Under the pieces are notes generated by a model, which saw only the letters and a list, made by a program, of their open reading frames with translations, was not told where the DNA came from and searched no databases. Below are positions 7,788-15,731 of a stretch of DNA of 31,208 nt, in pieces; positions within the stretch are counted from its first letter, which is position 1; every line of letters begins with the position of its first letter. The stretch spans positions 1-31,208 of the forward strand of contig JAEZCR010000307.1 in the NCBI GenBank assembly GCA_023433465.1. The letters run 5' to 3'. This DNA comes from Pseudomonadota bacterium (GTDB lineage Bacteria > Pseudomonadota > Gammaproteobacteria > Steroidobacterales > Steroidobacteraceae). A program made the position numbers and the translations under genes.

Positions 7788-9082
7788 ACCCTCCGGCCGC
7801 GACAGTCCCGGCGATCCGGGCGGAGCGGCTTGCCTTGCTGGCGGCGGCCGCGGGTCATTTCTGCCTGCTGTGCGGCTACTACATGCTCCGGCCGCTGCGC
7901 GAGGCGCTCGCGCTCGAGGTCGGCGTCGAGCGCAACCGCTGGCTCTTCTCGGCGGTGCTCGTGGTGAGCGCGATCCTGTTGCCGGCGTACTGGTGGGTCG
8001 TGCGGCGTACGCCGCGCGGGCGGCTGCTGTGGTACGCGGGCGCCGTGTTCGCGCTGGTATTCGTGTCGCTCGCGATCGGCCTGTACCTGCGGCCGGGCGA
8101 CCGCACGCTCGCGTTCGTGTACTTCGTCGCGCTGACCTCGGGCAACCTGTTCATCATCGCGGTGTTCTGGAGCGCCATGGCCGACGCGTGGCGCCCGGAT
8201 CTCGCGAAGCGTTTCTTCGGCTACGTGGCCGCGGGTGGCAGTCTCGGCGCGTTGCTCGGACCGAACCTGGTGAACCTGTCGATCCACGAGGTCGGCCCCA
8301 CGCCGCTCATCATCGTCGCGTGCGCGTTCATCCTGTGCACGGGCGGCCTCGTGTCGCTCGCGCGGCGCACGCTGCGGCGCGCACCGGGAGGCGAGCGCGT
8401 TCCCGACGGCGCGATCCCGGTCGGCGGCCGCGCGATCGACGATCTCGCGCGTCTCGCGCGCACGCCCTATCTGCTCGGCATCGCGGGACTCATCATCGCC
8501 GGACAGACGATCGGCGCATTCATGTACAACGAGCAGGGTCAGTACGTCTCGACGCATTACAGCGAGCTCGCGGATCGCGCCGCGCTGTTCGCGCGCATGG
8601 AGTTCTTCGTGAACATCCTGTCGCTGGTGTTCCAGGCGGGAGTCGTCGGCTGGCTCACCCGGCGCGGCAGCGTGGCCATGAGTCTCTCCGCGATGCCGGT
8701 GCTGATCGGCGCGAGTTTCATCGTGCTCGCGCTGTTCCCGCTCGGAGGAGTGTTGCTCGTGACGCAGGTGATCCGGCGGGCCGCGGACTACGGCCTCGGC
8801 AAGGCGCCGCGCGAGATGCTGTTCACCGTGCTGAACCCGGAGAGCAAGTTCAAGAGCAAGAGCCTCATCGACACCGTCCTCCAGCGCGGCGCCGACGCGG
8901 GGGCACAGTGGGTCTACGTGCTGATCGCCGCGCTGCCGCTCGCGGGGGTGGCGTGGCTGTGCGCGGGATTGTGCGTGGCGTTGCTCGGCGCCACGCGCCG
9001 CCTCGGCAAGGCCTTCGATTCGCGGCATGAAGCGGATGCCCAGAAGGTGGGCGAGGCAGCGGACGAGGGAGCCCGCGCATGA
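7784..9082 (+). CDS. ATP/ADP-translocase-like or MFS-type carrier
   Basis: A 432-residue polytopic protein with about 10-12 hydrophobic segments. The first segment has the pattern CGYYMLRPLREA followed by WLF, typical of the COG3202 group of non-chlamydial NTP/NDP-translocase-like proteins, which are often annotated as MFS transporters. The substrate is unknown; free-living members are not shown here to exchange nucleotides. I chose GTG 7784, which overlaps the preceding stop as GTGA, because a more upstream start would put a non-homologous Arg-rich stretch in front of the membrane domain and overlap the MaoC gene heavily. The C-terminal tail is charged (EADAQKVGEAADEGA), and the stop overlaps the next gene as ATGA. 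Confidence 0.72.
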   Translation: MNPPAATVPAIRAERLALLAAAAGHFCLLCGYYMLRPLREALALEVGVERNRWLFSAVLVVSAILLPAYWWVVRRTPRGRLLWYAGAVFALVFVSLAIGLYLRPGDRTLAFVYFVALTSGNLFIIAVFWSAMADAWRPDLAKRFFGYVAAGGSLGALLGPNLVNLSIHEVGPTPLIIVACAFILCTGGLVSLARRTLRRAPGGERVPDGAIPVGGRAIDDLARLARTPYLLGIAGLIIAGQTIGAFMYNEQGQYVSTHYSELADRAALFARMEFFVNILSLVFQAGVVGWLTRRGSVAMSLSAMPVLIGASFIVLALFPLGGVLLVTQVIRRAADYGLGKAPREMLFTVLNPESKFKSKSLIDTVLQRGADAGAQWVYVLIAALPLAGVAWLCAGLCVALLGATRRLGKAFDSRHEADAQKVGEAADEGARA

Positions 9083-10497
9083 GCCTGTCCATGCTGCCGG
9101 CGCAGCGTCTCGACGCGGCCGGCAATCCCCGCGTCGATCTGCGCGCGATCCTGAAGCTGGCGGCGCCGCTCATGGCCACGAATGCCGTGCAGGCCCTGCT
9201 GAACCTCACCGACCTGTGGTTCGTCGGCCGCCTGTCCACCGACGCGCTCGCCGCGATGAGCGCCATCTACTGGATCGTGACCTGCGCGATCCTGCTGTTC
9301 GGTGGCGTGGGGCTCGCCGTGCAGACCTTCGTCGCCCAGGCCTACGGCAGTCGCCGCAAGGCGCACGCGTCGCGCGCGTTGTGGAACGCGTTGTGGGCTT
9401 CGCTCGCGATCGCGCCGATCTTCCTCGCGCTCGCGTGGGCGGGTCCGCTGATCCTGCGGCCTTTCGGCCTCGATCCGCGCCTCGAGGCGCTCGCACTCGA
9501 ATACTGGGGTCCGCGCATGGGTGGCGCGTTCATCGGCTCGATGGCCTGGGCCGCGATGGGCTTCTTCAACGGGATCTCCGCCGTGCGATTCACGATGGGC
9601 GTCGTCGTGACCACGTTCGTCACCAACGCCATCGCGAACCAGGTGCTGATGTTCGAGCTCGGCATGGGGATGAGCGGCGCGGCGTGGGGCACGAACGTGG
9701 CGCAGTTCACCGGCCTCATGCTCGCGCTGGCGTTCTTCCTGCGCGGGCGGATCGGGCGTGACTTCCAGTCGAAGATCATGTGGCGCCCGAGGCTTTCCGT
9801 GATCCGCGCGCAGCTCGTCGTCGGCCTGCCCATCGGCATCATGTACGGCGCCGACGTGCTCGGCCTCGCCTTGTCGCAGATGATGATCGCGCAGACAGGC
9901 GCGGTCGGCGCGGCCGCGACGCAAATCGTGATCGCGCTGACGTCGCTGGCCTACATGCCGACGATCGGCATCGCGCTCGCGGGCACGACTCTCGTGGGGC
10001 AATCGATCGGGGCAGGCAGCCGCGACTGGGCCAATCGCATGGGCAACGTGATCGTGATGCTGTGCGTCGGCCTCATGGCCTGCATCGCCATCGGACTGCT
10101 CGTCGGCGGCCCGTGGGTGCTGCCCATATTCCTCGGCGCCGGAGACGCGAACGCCGATGACGTGATCGCGCTCGGTCTCGTGCTGCTGTGGCCAGCCGCC
10201 GCGTACCAGGTCTTCGACGGACTCTACTGCGGCGCGGGATTCTGCCTGCGCGGCGCGGGCGATACGCGCGTGCCCGCCGCGGTCGCGCTGATCCTGTCGT
10301 GGTTCTTCTTCGTCCCGCTCGCGCACACGCTGATCTTCGCGCCGGGGCAGGGGTGGGTAGACGGCCTGCCACAATTCGGACTGGGCGCCAAGGGCGGCTG
10401 GCTCGCGCTCATGACCTACGTGATCTTGTTAGGGCTCGTGATGTTGTGGCGCTGGAAACAGGGCGCCTGGCGGCGCGTGAACCTGGCGGATGCGTGA
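9079..10497 (+). CDS. MATE family efflux transporter
   Basis: A 472-residue inner-membrane protein with about twelve membrane segments in two similar halves. The first half opens with LAAPLMATNAVQALLNLTD then LWFVGRLST, and the second with a matching VVGLPIGIMYGADVLG segment followed by GAVGAAATQIV; this internal repeat is the MATE pattern. Members export cationic drugs, flavonoid-like compounds or metabolites in exchange for Na+ or H+. It begins inside the previous stop (ATGA). The next gene begins 53 nt later with its own promoter-like sequence, so this is a likely end of the transcript that starts at ccmA. The substrate is unknown. Confidence 0.85.
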   Translation: MSLSMLPAQRLDAAGNPRVDLRAILKLAAPLMATNAVQALLNLTDLWFVGRLSTDALAAMSAIYWIVTCAILLFGGVGLAVQTFVAQAYGSRRKAHASRALWNALWASLAIAPIFLALAWAGPLILRPFGLDPRLEALALEYWGPRMGGAFIGSMAWAAMGFFNGISAVRFTMGVVVTTFVTNAIANQVLMFELGMGMSGAAWGTNVAQFTGLMLALAFFLRGRIGRDFQSKIMWRPRLSVIRAQLVVGLPIGIMYGADVLGLALSQMMIAQTGAVGAAATQIVIALTSLAYMPTIGIALAGTTLVGQSIGAGSRDWANRMGNVIVMLCVGLMACIAIGLLVGGPWVLPIFLGAGDANADDVIALGLVLLWPAAAYQVFDGLYCGAGFCLRGAGDTRVPAAVALILSWFFFVPLAHTLIFAPGQGWVDGLPQFGLGAKGGWLALMTYVILLGLVMLWRWKQGAWRRVNLADA

Positions 10498-10514
10498 ATG
10501 AGGGTGTCGCCTGA

Positions 10515-10544
10515 TCGACCTCCGCCGGAAAGCGTGCCTATGAT
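10515..10544 (+). promoter_or_regulatory. Candidate sigma-70 promoter of the FadJ-like gene
   Basis: TCGACC (10515-10520, 4/6 match to TTGACA) is separated by 18 nt from TATGAT (10539-10544, 5/6 match to TATAAT). Only six bases (10545-10550) lie between this -10 box and the ATG at 10551. Transcription would therefore start at or next to the start codon. No Shine-Dalgarno is seen in this gap. Confidence 0.5.
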
Positions 10545-10550
10545 CGGCCC

Positions 10551-12686
10551 ATGAACGTGGTCCGTTACAAAGCCGACAAGGGCATCGCCTGGCTGGCGAT
10601 GAACAATCCACCGCTCAATGCGCTCTCGCATGCGCTGCGCGCCGGCGTCCTCGCCGGACTCGACAAGGCGCTCGCCGCGAAGGACGTACGCGCGATCGTG
10701 CTGATCGGCAATGAGCGCGCCTTCTCGAGCGGCGCCGACATCAAGGAGTTCGCCGGCGGCGCGTTCTACGCCGAGCCTTTCCTGCCGTCCCTGGTGGATT
10801 TCGTCGAAGCGGCTGACAAGCCCGTGATCGCGGCGATCGGCGGCGCGTGTATGGGTGGCGGTCTAGAGCTCGCGCTCGGCTGTCATTACCGCGTGGCTCT
10901 CGCGGACGCGAAGATCGCATTCCCCGAGGTGAAGCTCGGCCTCATTCCGGGCGCGCAGGGCACGCAGCGGTTCCCCCGGCTCGTGGGACTCGAAGCCGCG
11001 GTGAACATGATCGTCTCGGGCGCGACGATGCCTGCGGGTGCGTTCAAGGGCACGGCCTTGTTCGATGTCATCACGACCGAAAAGCTGCCAGATGCGGCCC
11101 GCGAGTTCGCGCTGTCGCTCGCGAAGGAAGGCAAACCGATCCGCCGCGTGCGCGACCTCGAGGTCAAACATCCGCAGGCCGAGGCATTCCTGCAATTCGC
11201 GAAAACCAGCGTCAACGCCGTGGCGCGCGGGCTCGCGGCGCCGTTACGCGCCCTCGAGGCCGTGGGCGCCGCGACCACACGGAAGTTTGACGCCGGCGTC
11301 GCGACGGAACGGAAGATCTTCACCGAGCTCATGGTCAGCGACGAATCGCTGGCGCTGCGCCATGCCTTCTTCGCCGAACGCGCCGCATCGAAAGTGGCAG
11401 GCCTCAGCGACAAGACGCCGCAGCGGAAGATCGCCAAGGTCGCCGTCGTCGGCGCAGGCACGATGGGCGGCGGCATCGCCATCACGTTCGCGAACGCCGG
11501 CATCCCGGTCACGTTGCTCGAAGCGAAACAGGAGGCGCTCGATCGTGGCGTCGCCGGCATCCGCAAGCAGTTCGAGAGCGCCGTGCAGAAAGGCAAGCTC
11601 AAGCCGGACGAGGCGGTGAAGCGCGGCGCGTTGATCTCGCCGTCGCTCGACTACGCGGCGGCGCGCGACGCGGATCTCGTCATCGAGGCGGTGTTCGAGG
11701 ATCTCGAAGTCAAGAAGAGCGTGTTCCGCGCGCTCGACGCGACGGTGAAACGCGGCGCCATCCTCGCGACGAACACCTCGACGCTCGACGTCGATCGCAT
11801 CGCGGCGTTCACGAAACGGCCCGGCGACGTGCTCGGCCTGCACTTCTTCAGTCCCGCGAACGTCATGCGCCTCCTCGAAGTCGTTCGGGCGAAGAAGACT
11901 AAACCCGACGTGCTCGCGACCGCGATGTCGCTCGCGCGGCGCATCGGCAAGACGGCCGTCGTCGCGGGCGTGTGCGATGGCTTCATCGGCAACCGCATGA
12001 TCAATGCGTACTTCAAGCAATCGTTGCTGATGCTCGAAGAGGGCGCCTCGCCGCGGCAGATCGACGGCGCCATCGAGAAGTTCGGCTTCGCGATGGGCCC
12101 GTTCCGCATGTCCGATCTCGCGGGCAACGACATCAGCTGGCACATCCGCAAGCGCCAATACGCCGAGAACCCGAAGCAGCGGCCCATGCGTATCGCCGAC
12201 CGCATCTGCGAGCTCGGCCGGTTCGGCCAGAAATCGGGCGTGGGCTGGTATCGCTACGAGCCGGGCAAACGCGACGCGCTGCCGGATCCCGTCGTCGACA
12301 AGATCATCGACGAGGAACGCAAGGCGCTGCACATCGCAGTGCGCAAGGTCGGCGACGCCGAGATCGTCGACCGGCTCGTGCTCGCGCTCGTCAATGAAGG
12401 TGCGCGCGTGCTCGAGGACGGCATCGCGCAGCGCGCATCCGACATCGACATCGTTTATCTCACCGGCTTTGGCTTCCCGGTGCAGCGGGGTGGGCCGATG
12501 TTCTACGCGAGCCAGCGCGGCCTCGCGGGCGTTGAACGCCGCATGCGCGAGTTCGCGGCGAATCCGCACGCGGAGCCCACGTTCTGGAAACCCGCAAGGC
12601 TGATCACGCAACTTGCCAAGGCCGGGAAGAAGTTCGACGAGGGCCCATCGAAGGGGCCGGCGAAGAGGAGACAGGCCCGTGGTTGA
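10551..12686 (+). CDS. FadJ-like enoyl-CoA hydratase / 3-hydroxyacyl-CoA dehydrogenase
   Basis: A 711-residue fusion for two consecutive beta-oxidation steps. The N-terminal crotonase domain (about 1-190) has the oxyanion segment FSSGADIKEF and both catalytic-type glutamates (E106 in GGGLELALG, E126 in FPEVKLGLIPG). The dehydrogenase domain has the NAD-binding GAGTMGGG (301-308) and the catalytic His-Glu pair H431 (LGLHFFSP) and E443. C-terminal dehydrogenase repeats follow. The thiolase gene overlaps its end by 8 nt, which makes a FadB/FadA-type pair. I leave the symbol blank because sequence alone does not separate fadB, fadJ and specialised paralogues. A second paralogue lies at 27508-29553. 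Confidence 0.9.
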   Translation: MNVVRYKADKGIAWLAMNNPPLNALSHALRAGVLAGLDKALAAKDVRAIVLIGNERAFSSGADIKEFAGGAFYAEPFLPSLVDFVEAADKPVIAAIGGACMGGGLELALGCHYRVALADAKIAFPEVKLGLIPGAQGTQRFPRLVGLEAAVNMIVSGATMPAGAFKGTALFDVITTEKLPDAAREFALSLAKEGKPIRRVRDLEVKHPQAEAFLQFAKTSVNAVARGLAAPLRALEAVGAATTRKFDAGVATERKIFTELMVSDESLALRHAFFAERAASKVAGLSDKTPQRKIAKVAVVGAGTMGGGIAITFANAGIPVTLLEAKQEALDRGVAGIRKQFESAVQKGKLKPDEAVKRGALISPSLDYAAARDADLVIEAVFEDLEVKKSVFRALDATVKRGAILATNTSTLDVDRIAAFTKRPGDVLGLHFFSPANVMRLLEVVRAKKTKPDVLATAMSLARRIGKTAVVAGVCDGFIGNRMINAYFKQSLLMLEEGASPRQIDGAIEKFGFAMGPFRMSDLAGNDISWHIRKRQYAENPKQRPMRIADRICELGRFGQKSGVGWYRYEPGKRDALPDPVVDKIIDEERKALHIAVRKVGDAEIVDRLVLALVNEGARVLEDGIAQRASDIDIVYLTGFGFPVQRGGPMFYASQRGLAGVERRMREFAANPHAEPTFWKPARLITQLAKAGKKFDEGPSKGPAKRRQARG

Positions 12687-13869
12687 CGCCGTCATCGTAT
12701 CCACCGCGCGCACCGCGCTCGCGAAGTCGTGGCGCGGCGCGTTCAATCTCACGCATGGCGCCACGCTGGGAGGCCACGTCGTCAAGGCCGCGATCGATCG
12801 CGCCGGCATAGAGCCTGCGAACGTCGAGGACGTGCTCATGGGCTGCGCGAATCCGGAAGGCGCCACGGGGTTCAACATCGCGCGGCAGATCGCGCTGCGC
12901 GCCGGCTGCCCGGTGTCGACCGCCGGCATGACGGTCAACCGGTTCTGTTCGTCGGGACTGCAGACCATCGCGCTCGCCGCGCAACGGATCATGACCGGTG
13001 AAGGCGAGATCTACGTCGCGGGCGGCGTCGAATCGATTTCGTGCGTGCAGAACGATCGCATGAACATGTTCATGGCGAAGGAGTCGTGGCTCGACGAGAA
13101 GATTCCGGGCATCTACTGGACGATGTTGCAGACCGCCGAGAACGTCGCGAGCCGCTACAAGATTCCGCGCGAGGCGCAGGACCGTTACGGCGTGCAGAGC
13201 CAGCAGCGTGCCGCCGCCGCACTGGCGGCCGGGAAGTTCGTCGACGAAATCGTGCCGATCGAAGTCGTGGCGGGTGTCGCCGACAAGGACTCGGGCCGGC
13301 TCGGCACGCGCACGGTCACGCTGAGCGCGGACGAAGGCATTCGTCCCGATACGAACTACGAGGCGGTGTCGAAGATCCGCTCTGCGACACCGGGTGGCGT
13401 CATCGCGGCGGGCAACGCAAGCCAGTTCTCCGACGGCGCCGGCGCCTGCGTCGTGATGAGCGCGCGCCGCGCCGAACAACTCGGCCTCAAACCCCTCGGC
13501 ATCTTCCGTGGATTCGCGGTTGCCGGATGCGAGCCCGACGAGATGGGCATCGGTCCCGTATATGCGATCCCCAGACTGCTCGAGCGCACCGGCAAGTCGA
13601 TCGACGACATCGACTTATGGGAACTCAATGAGGCATTCGCGGTGCAGGTCATCTATTGTCGGGACAAGCTCGGGATTCCCGACGATCGCCTGAACGTGAA
13701 CGGCGGCGCGATCGCCGTCGGGCATCCGTACGGCATGTCGGGTCAGCGGCTGGCCGGACACGCGCTCATCGAAGGCCGTCGGCGCGGCGCGAAGCTCGCC
13801 GTGGTGACCATGTGCATCGGCGGCGGCATGGGCGCCGCGGGACTGTTCGAGATCGTGGGAGGCGGTTGA
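12679..13869 (+). CDS. Acetyl-CoA acyltransferase (thiolase)
   Basis: A 396-residue type II thiolase that would cleave 3-ketoacyl-CoA, the last step of beta-oxidation. Active-site features are C90 in NRFCSSGLQ (acyl-enzyme nucleophile), H349 in GGAIAVGHPYG, and C379 in MCIGGGMGAAG; NEAFA is at 317-321. The open frame begins upstream, but I chose GTG 12679. AGGAG lies nine bases before it (12665-12669), and the protein then starts with the family-like VDAVIVSTART. The gene overlaps the hydratase/dehydrogenase by 8 nt. A biosynthetic acetoacetyl-CoA thiolase role is possible, but the partner gene makes fatty-acid breakdown more likely. Confidence 0.9.
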   Translation: MVDAVIVSTARTALAKSWRGAFNLTHGATLGGHVVKAAIDRAGIEPANVEDVLMGCANPEGATGFNIARQIALRAGCPVSTAGMTVNRFCSSGLQTIALAAQRIMTGEGEIYVAGGVESISCVQNDRMNMFMAKESWLDEKIPGIYWTMLQTAENVASRYKIPREAQDRYGVQSQQRAAAALAAGKFVDEIVPIEVVAGVADKDSGRLGTRTVTLSADEGIRPDTNYEAVSKIRSATPGGVIAAGNASQFSDGAGACVVMSARRAEQLGLKPLGIFRGFAVAGCEPDEMGIGPVYAIPRLLERTGKSIDDIDLWELNEAFAVQVIYCRDKLGIPDDRLNVNGGAIAVGHPYGMSGQRLAGHALIEGRRRGAKLAVVTMCIGGGMGAAGLFEIVGGG

Positions 13870-14615
13870 TGCTGAAAAACCTGGTTGCACTCATCGTCGC
13901 AGTCGCACTCGGCGCGGTCGGCTACTCGTTCTGGTCGCGCAAGGACGCCGAAGAGAGCCCGATCATCGTGATGGTCAACCAGATGCGGACGCGCGCGATC
14001 ATCGAGCACGAGCGCAACGTGACCGTCTGGTATCGCGCTTGCCCGGAAGTCACGGGCGTCAATCCCAAAGTCATGGTCATCTGGCCGGCCAAGCTCAATT
14101 TCGAACTCGACCTGGCCGAGACCCGACTCTCGCTCGGCGCGGACGGCATTCTGCGCGTGACCACGCCGCCGATCCGCATGGACGACCCCTCCGTTCCATC
14201 CGACATCGGCGAATACCTGGCGCAGACATCCTTCTGGTCGCTCGAGAGCGAGCAGACCATCGTGATGCGCGAGATGCAGAAGGTGACCCCGCTGGCGCGG
14301 CATTTGACGGGGTATTTTCTTCGCAGCGACGTGGGGTTGAGCGAACATTTCAAAGAAGAACTCGAAGCGTATCTGCGAGGCATCGCCGGCGCGCTGAATG
14401 TGCCGATCAAGGGCATCGAAATCGAAATTCCGAAGGGCGATGTGGCTGTTCCACCGCGTCCGGAAATCTCGCTTTGCGAAGGCTCCCTTGCGGTGGCCAA
14501 CGGTCTGCCGTTCGCGCGTCGTCAGGCCGACGGCTTCGTGATCGGCGTCTATCCAAAGAAGCCGCCGGCGCCGGCACCCGCGCAGTCACCACCGACCGCC
14601 ACGACGGCTCAATGA
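13869..14615 (+). CDS. Membrane-anchored protein of unknown function (possibly DUF4230-like)
   Basis: A 248-residue protein with one N-terminal membrane helix (about residues 3-20) followed by a soluble, mixed alpha/beta domain and a Pro/Ala-rich tail (PPAPAPAQSPP). The core contains a VIWPAKLNFELDLAETRL stretch followed by LRVTTPPIRMD. That resembles the layout of DUF4230 proteins (N-terminal helix, then a beta-rich domain with a leucine/proline segment), but I cannot confirm membership. It starts within the thiolase stop (TGATG), so it is co-translated with the FadJ-like and thiolase genes. No catalytic motif is recognisable and I assign no function. Confidence 0.6.
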   Translation: MLKNLVALIVAVALGAVGYSFWSRKDAEESPIIVMVNQMRTRAIIEHERNVTVWYRACPEVTGVNPKVMVIWPAKLNFELDLAETRLSLGADGILRVTTPPIRMDDPSVPSDIGEYLAQTSFWSLESEQTIVMREMQKVTPLARHLTGYFLRSDVGLSEHFKEELEAYLRGIAGALNVPIKGIEIEIPKGDVAVPPRPEISLCEGSLAVANGLPFARRQADGFVIGVYPKKPPAPAPAQSPPTATTAQ

Positions 14616-14638
14616 TTTCCGCGCCGGACTGAACGCGC

Positions 14639-14662
14639 GTCCACTTGTGAGTGGACTATGAT
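14639..14662 (+). promoter_or_regulatory. Palindrome abutting a -10-like box upstream of the VOC gene
   Basis: GTCCACT (14639-14645) and AGTGGAC (14650-14656) form a perfect 7-bp inverted repeat around TGTG. It is directly followed by TATGAT (14657-14662, 5/6 to TATAAT). The next gene starts at 14694 with GGAG at 14683-14686, giving a plausible 25-nt leader. The repeat could be a repressor or activator site in the promoter spacer, or a weak terminator of the upstream operon. There is no T-tract after it, which favours the first reading. No clear -35 box is seen. Confidence 0.4.
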
Positions 14663-14693
14663 CTTCGTCCTCCCCACTCAACGGAGATCGTCC

Positions 14694-15731
14694 ATGGAAG
14701 CTGTCGATGTGCGCGGTCGATTCGTCTGGCACGAACTGATGACGCGTGACGTGTCCGCCGCCAAGGCGTTCTATTCGAAACTCGTGGGGTGGAATGCGCA
14801 GCCTTGGGCGGGCGATCCCACTTACACGATCTGCCTGGCGAGCCCCGGACCCACGGCGGGAATCTTCGGAATCACCGCGGACTTTCCGGCCGAGATGCCG
14901 GCTCATTGGGTGAGCTACATCGGCACTCGCGACGTCGATGGAACCGTCGCGGCGGCGGTGCGCGCGGGCGGCTCGATCGTCAAGGAGCCCCAGGACTTGC
15001 AGGGCGCGGGCCGATTCGCGGTGCTCAAGGATCCACAGGGCGCGGTGTTCGCGATCCTCGATCCCGAGAATTCGCACCCGGACGAAGCGGTCGCTCCGCT
15101 GGGGACGTTCTCGTGGCACGAGCTCGCCACGAGCGATCACGAAGCGGCCTTCGCGTTCTACAGCAGTCTTTTCGGGTGGGAGGCGCTGCAGCGGATGGAC
15201 ATGGGTGAGGCGGGGACCTACCTGATCTTCGGCTGGAATGGCGTGCAACGCGGCGGGATCTACAACAAGCCCGCCGACATGCCGGCGCCGCCCAACTGGC
15301 TGCCTTACGCGCGTGTGCCGGACGCCGACGCGGGATACAAGACCGCGACGGGCAGCGGCGCGCGGGAACTCATGGGTCCGATGACCGTGCCCGGCGGGCA
15401 CCGCATCGCGGGCGTCGTCGACCCGACGGGCGCCGCGTTCGCCGTCGTGTCGATGCCGGAGCAGGAGCAAGCCGAGAGTGCGCCTGCGACCGCAGAGGTT
15501 GCGCCAAAGTCCAGGGCGAAGGCGAAGGCAAAAACCAGGGTCAAGTCGAAACCGAACGCGAAAGCTAAGGGAAAAACCAGGTCCGCCGCGTCCAGGAAGA
15601 AGACCACGAGGAAGCCTGCGGCAAGACGGAAGGTCGCGGGAAAAGCCGCGAAGAAGGCGGCGAAAAAGTCCGCGCCGAAGAAGAAGAAGTCGGCCGCGAA
15701 GAAGAAAGTCGCTACGAGGAGGAAGAAGTAA
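14694..15731 (+). CDS. Two-domain VOC (glyoxalase-like) protein with histone-H1-like lysine tail
   Basis: A 345-residue protein. Two VOC/glyoxalase-like repeats are visible: residues 8-124 (opens FVWHELMTRDVSAAKAFYS) and 137-254 (opens FSWHELATSDHEAAFAFYS). This resembles the Cfp30B-type two-domain VOC proteins. Residues 271-345 form a separate tail with 27 Lys and 9 Arg in 75 residues, mostly with Ala, Ser, Thr and Pro, like the histone-H1-like tails of AlgP or bacterial Hc1-type proteins; it probably binds nucleic acid. ATG 14694 is preferred over an in-frame ATG at 14658 because GGAG lies seven bases upstream and the VOC match begins just after it. The enzymatic substrate is unknown. The stop overlaps the next start (TAATG). 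Confidence 0.85.
   Translation: MEAVDVRGRFVWHELMTRDVSAAKAFYSKLVGWNAQPWAGDPTYTICLASPGPTAGIFGITADFPAEMPAHWVSYIGTRDVDGTVAAAVRAGGSIVKEPQDLQGAGRFAVLKDPQGAVFAILDPENSHPDEAVAPLGTFSWHELATSDHEAAFAFYSSLFGWEALQRMDMGEAGTYLIFGWNGVQRGGIYNKPADMPAPPNWLPYARVPDADAGYKTATGSGARELMGPMTVPGGHRIAGVVDPTGAAFAVVSMPEQEQAESAPATAEVAPKSRAKAKAKTRVKSKPNAKAKGKTRSAASRKKTTRKPAARRKVAGKAAKKAAKKSAPKKKKSAAKKKVATRRKK

Noticed and set aside
14658..14693. Upstream in-frame ATG (14658) as start of the VOC protein
   Set aside because: It overlaps the -10-like box, has no ribosome site, and the VOC domain match begins after ATG 14694, which has GGAG upstream.
15480..15731. Lysine-rich tail as a possible frameshift artefact of the VOC gene
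   Set aside because: The tail is in frame, ends at a natural TAA coupled to the next gene, and has the biased Lys/Ala/Ser/Pro composition of real H1-like tails.
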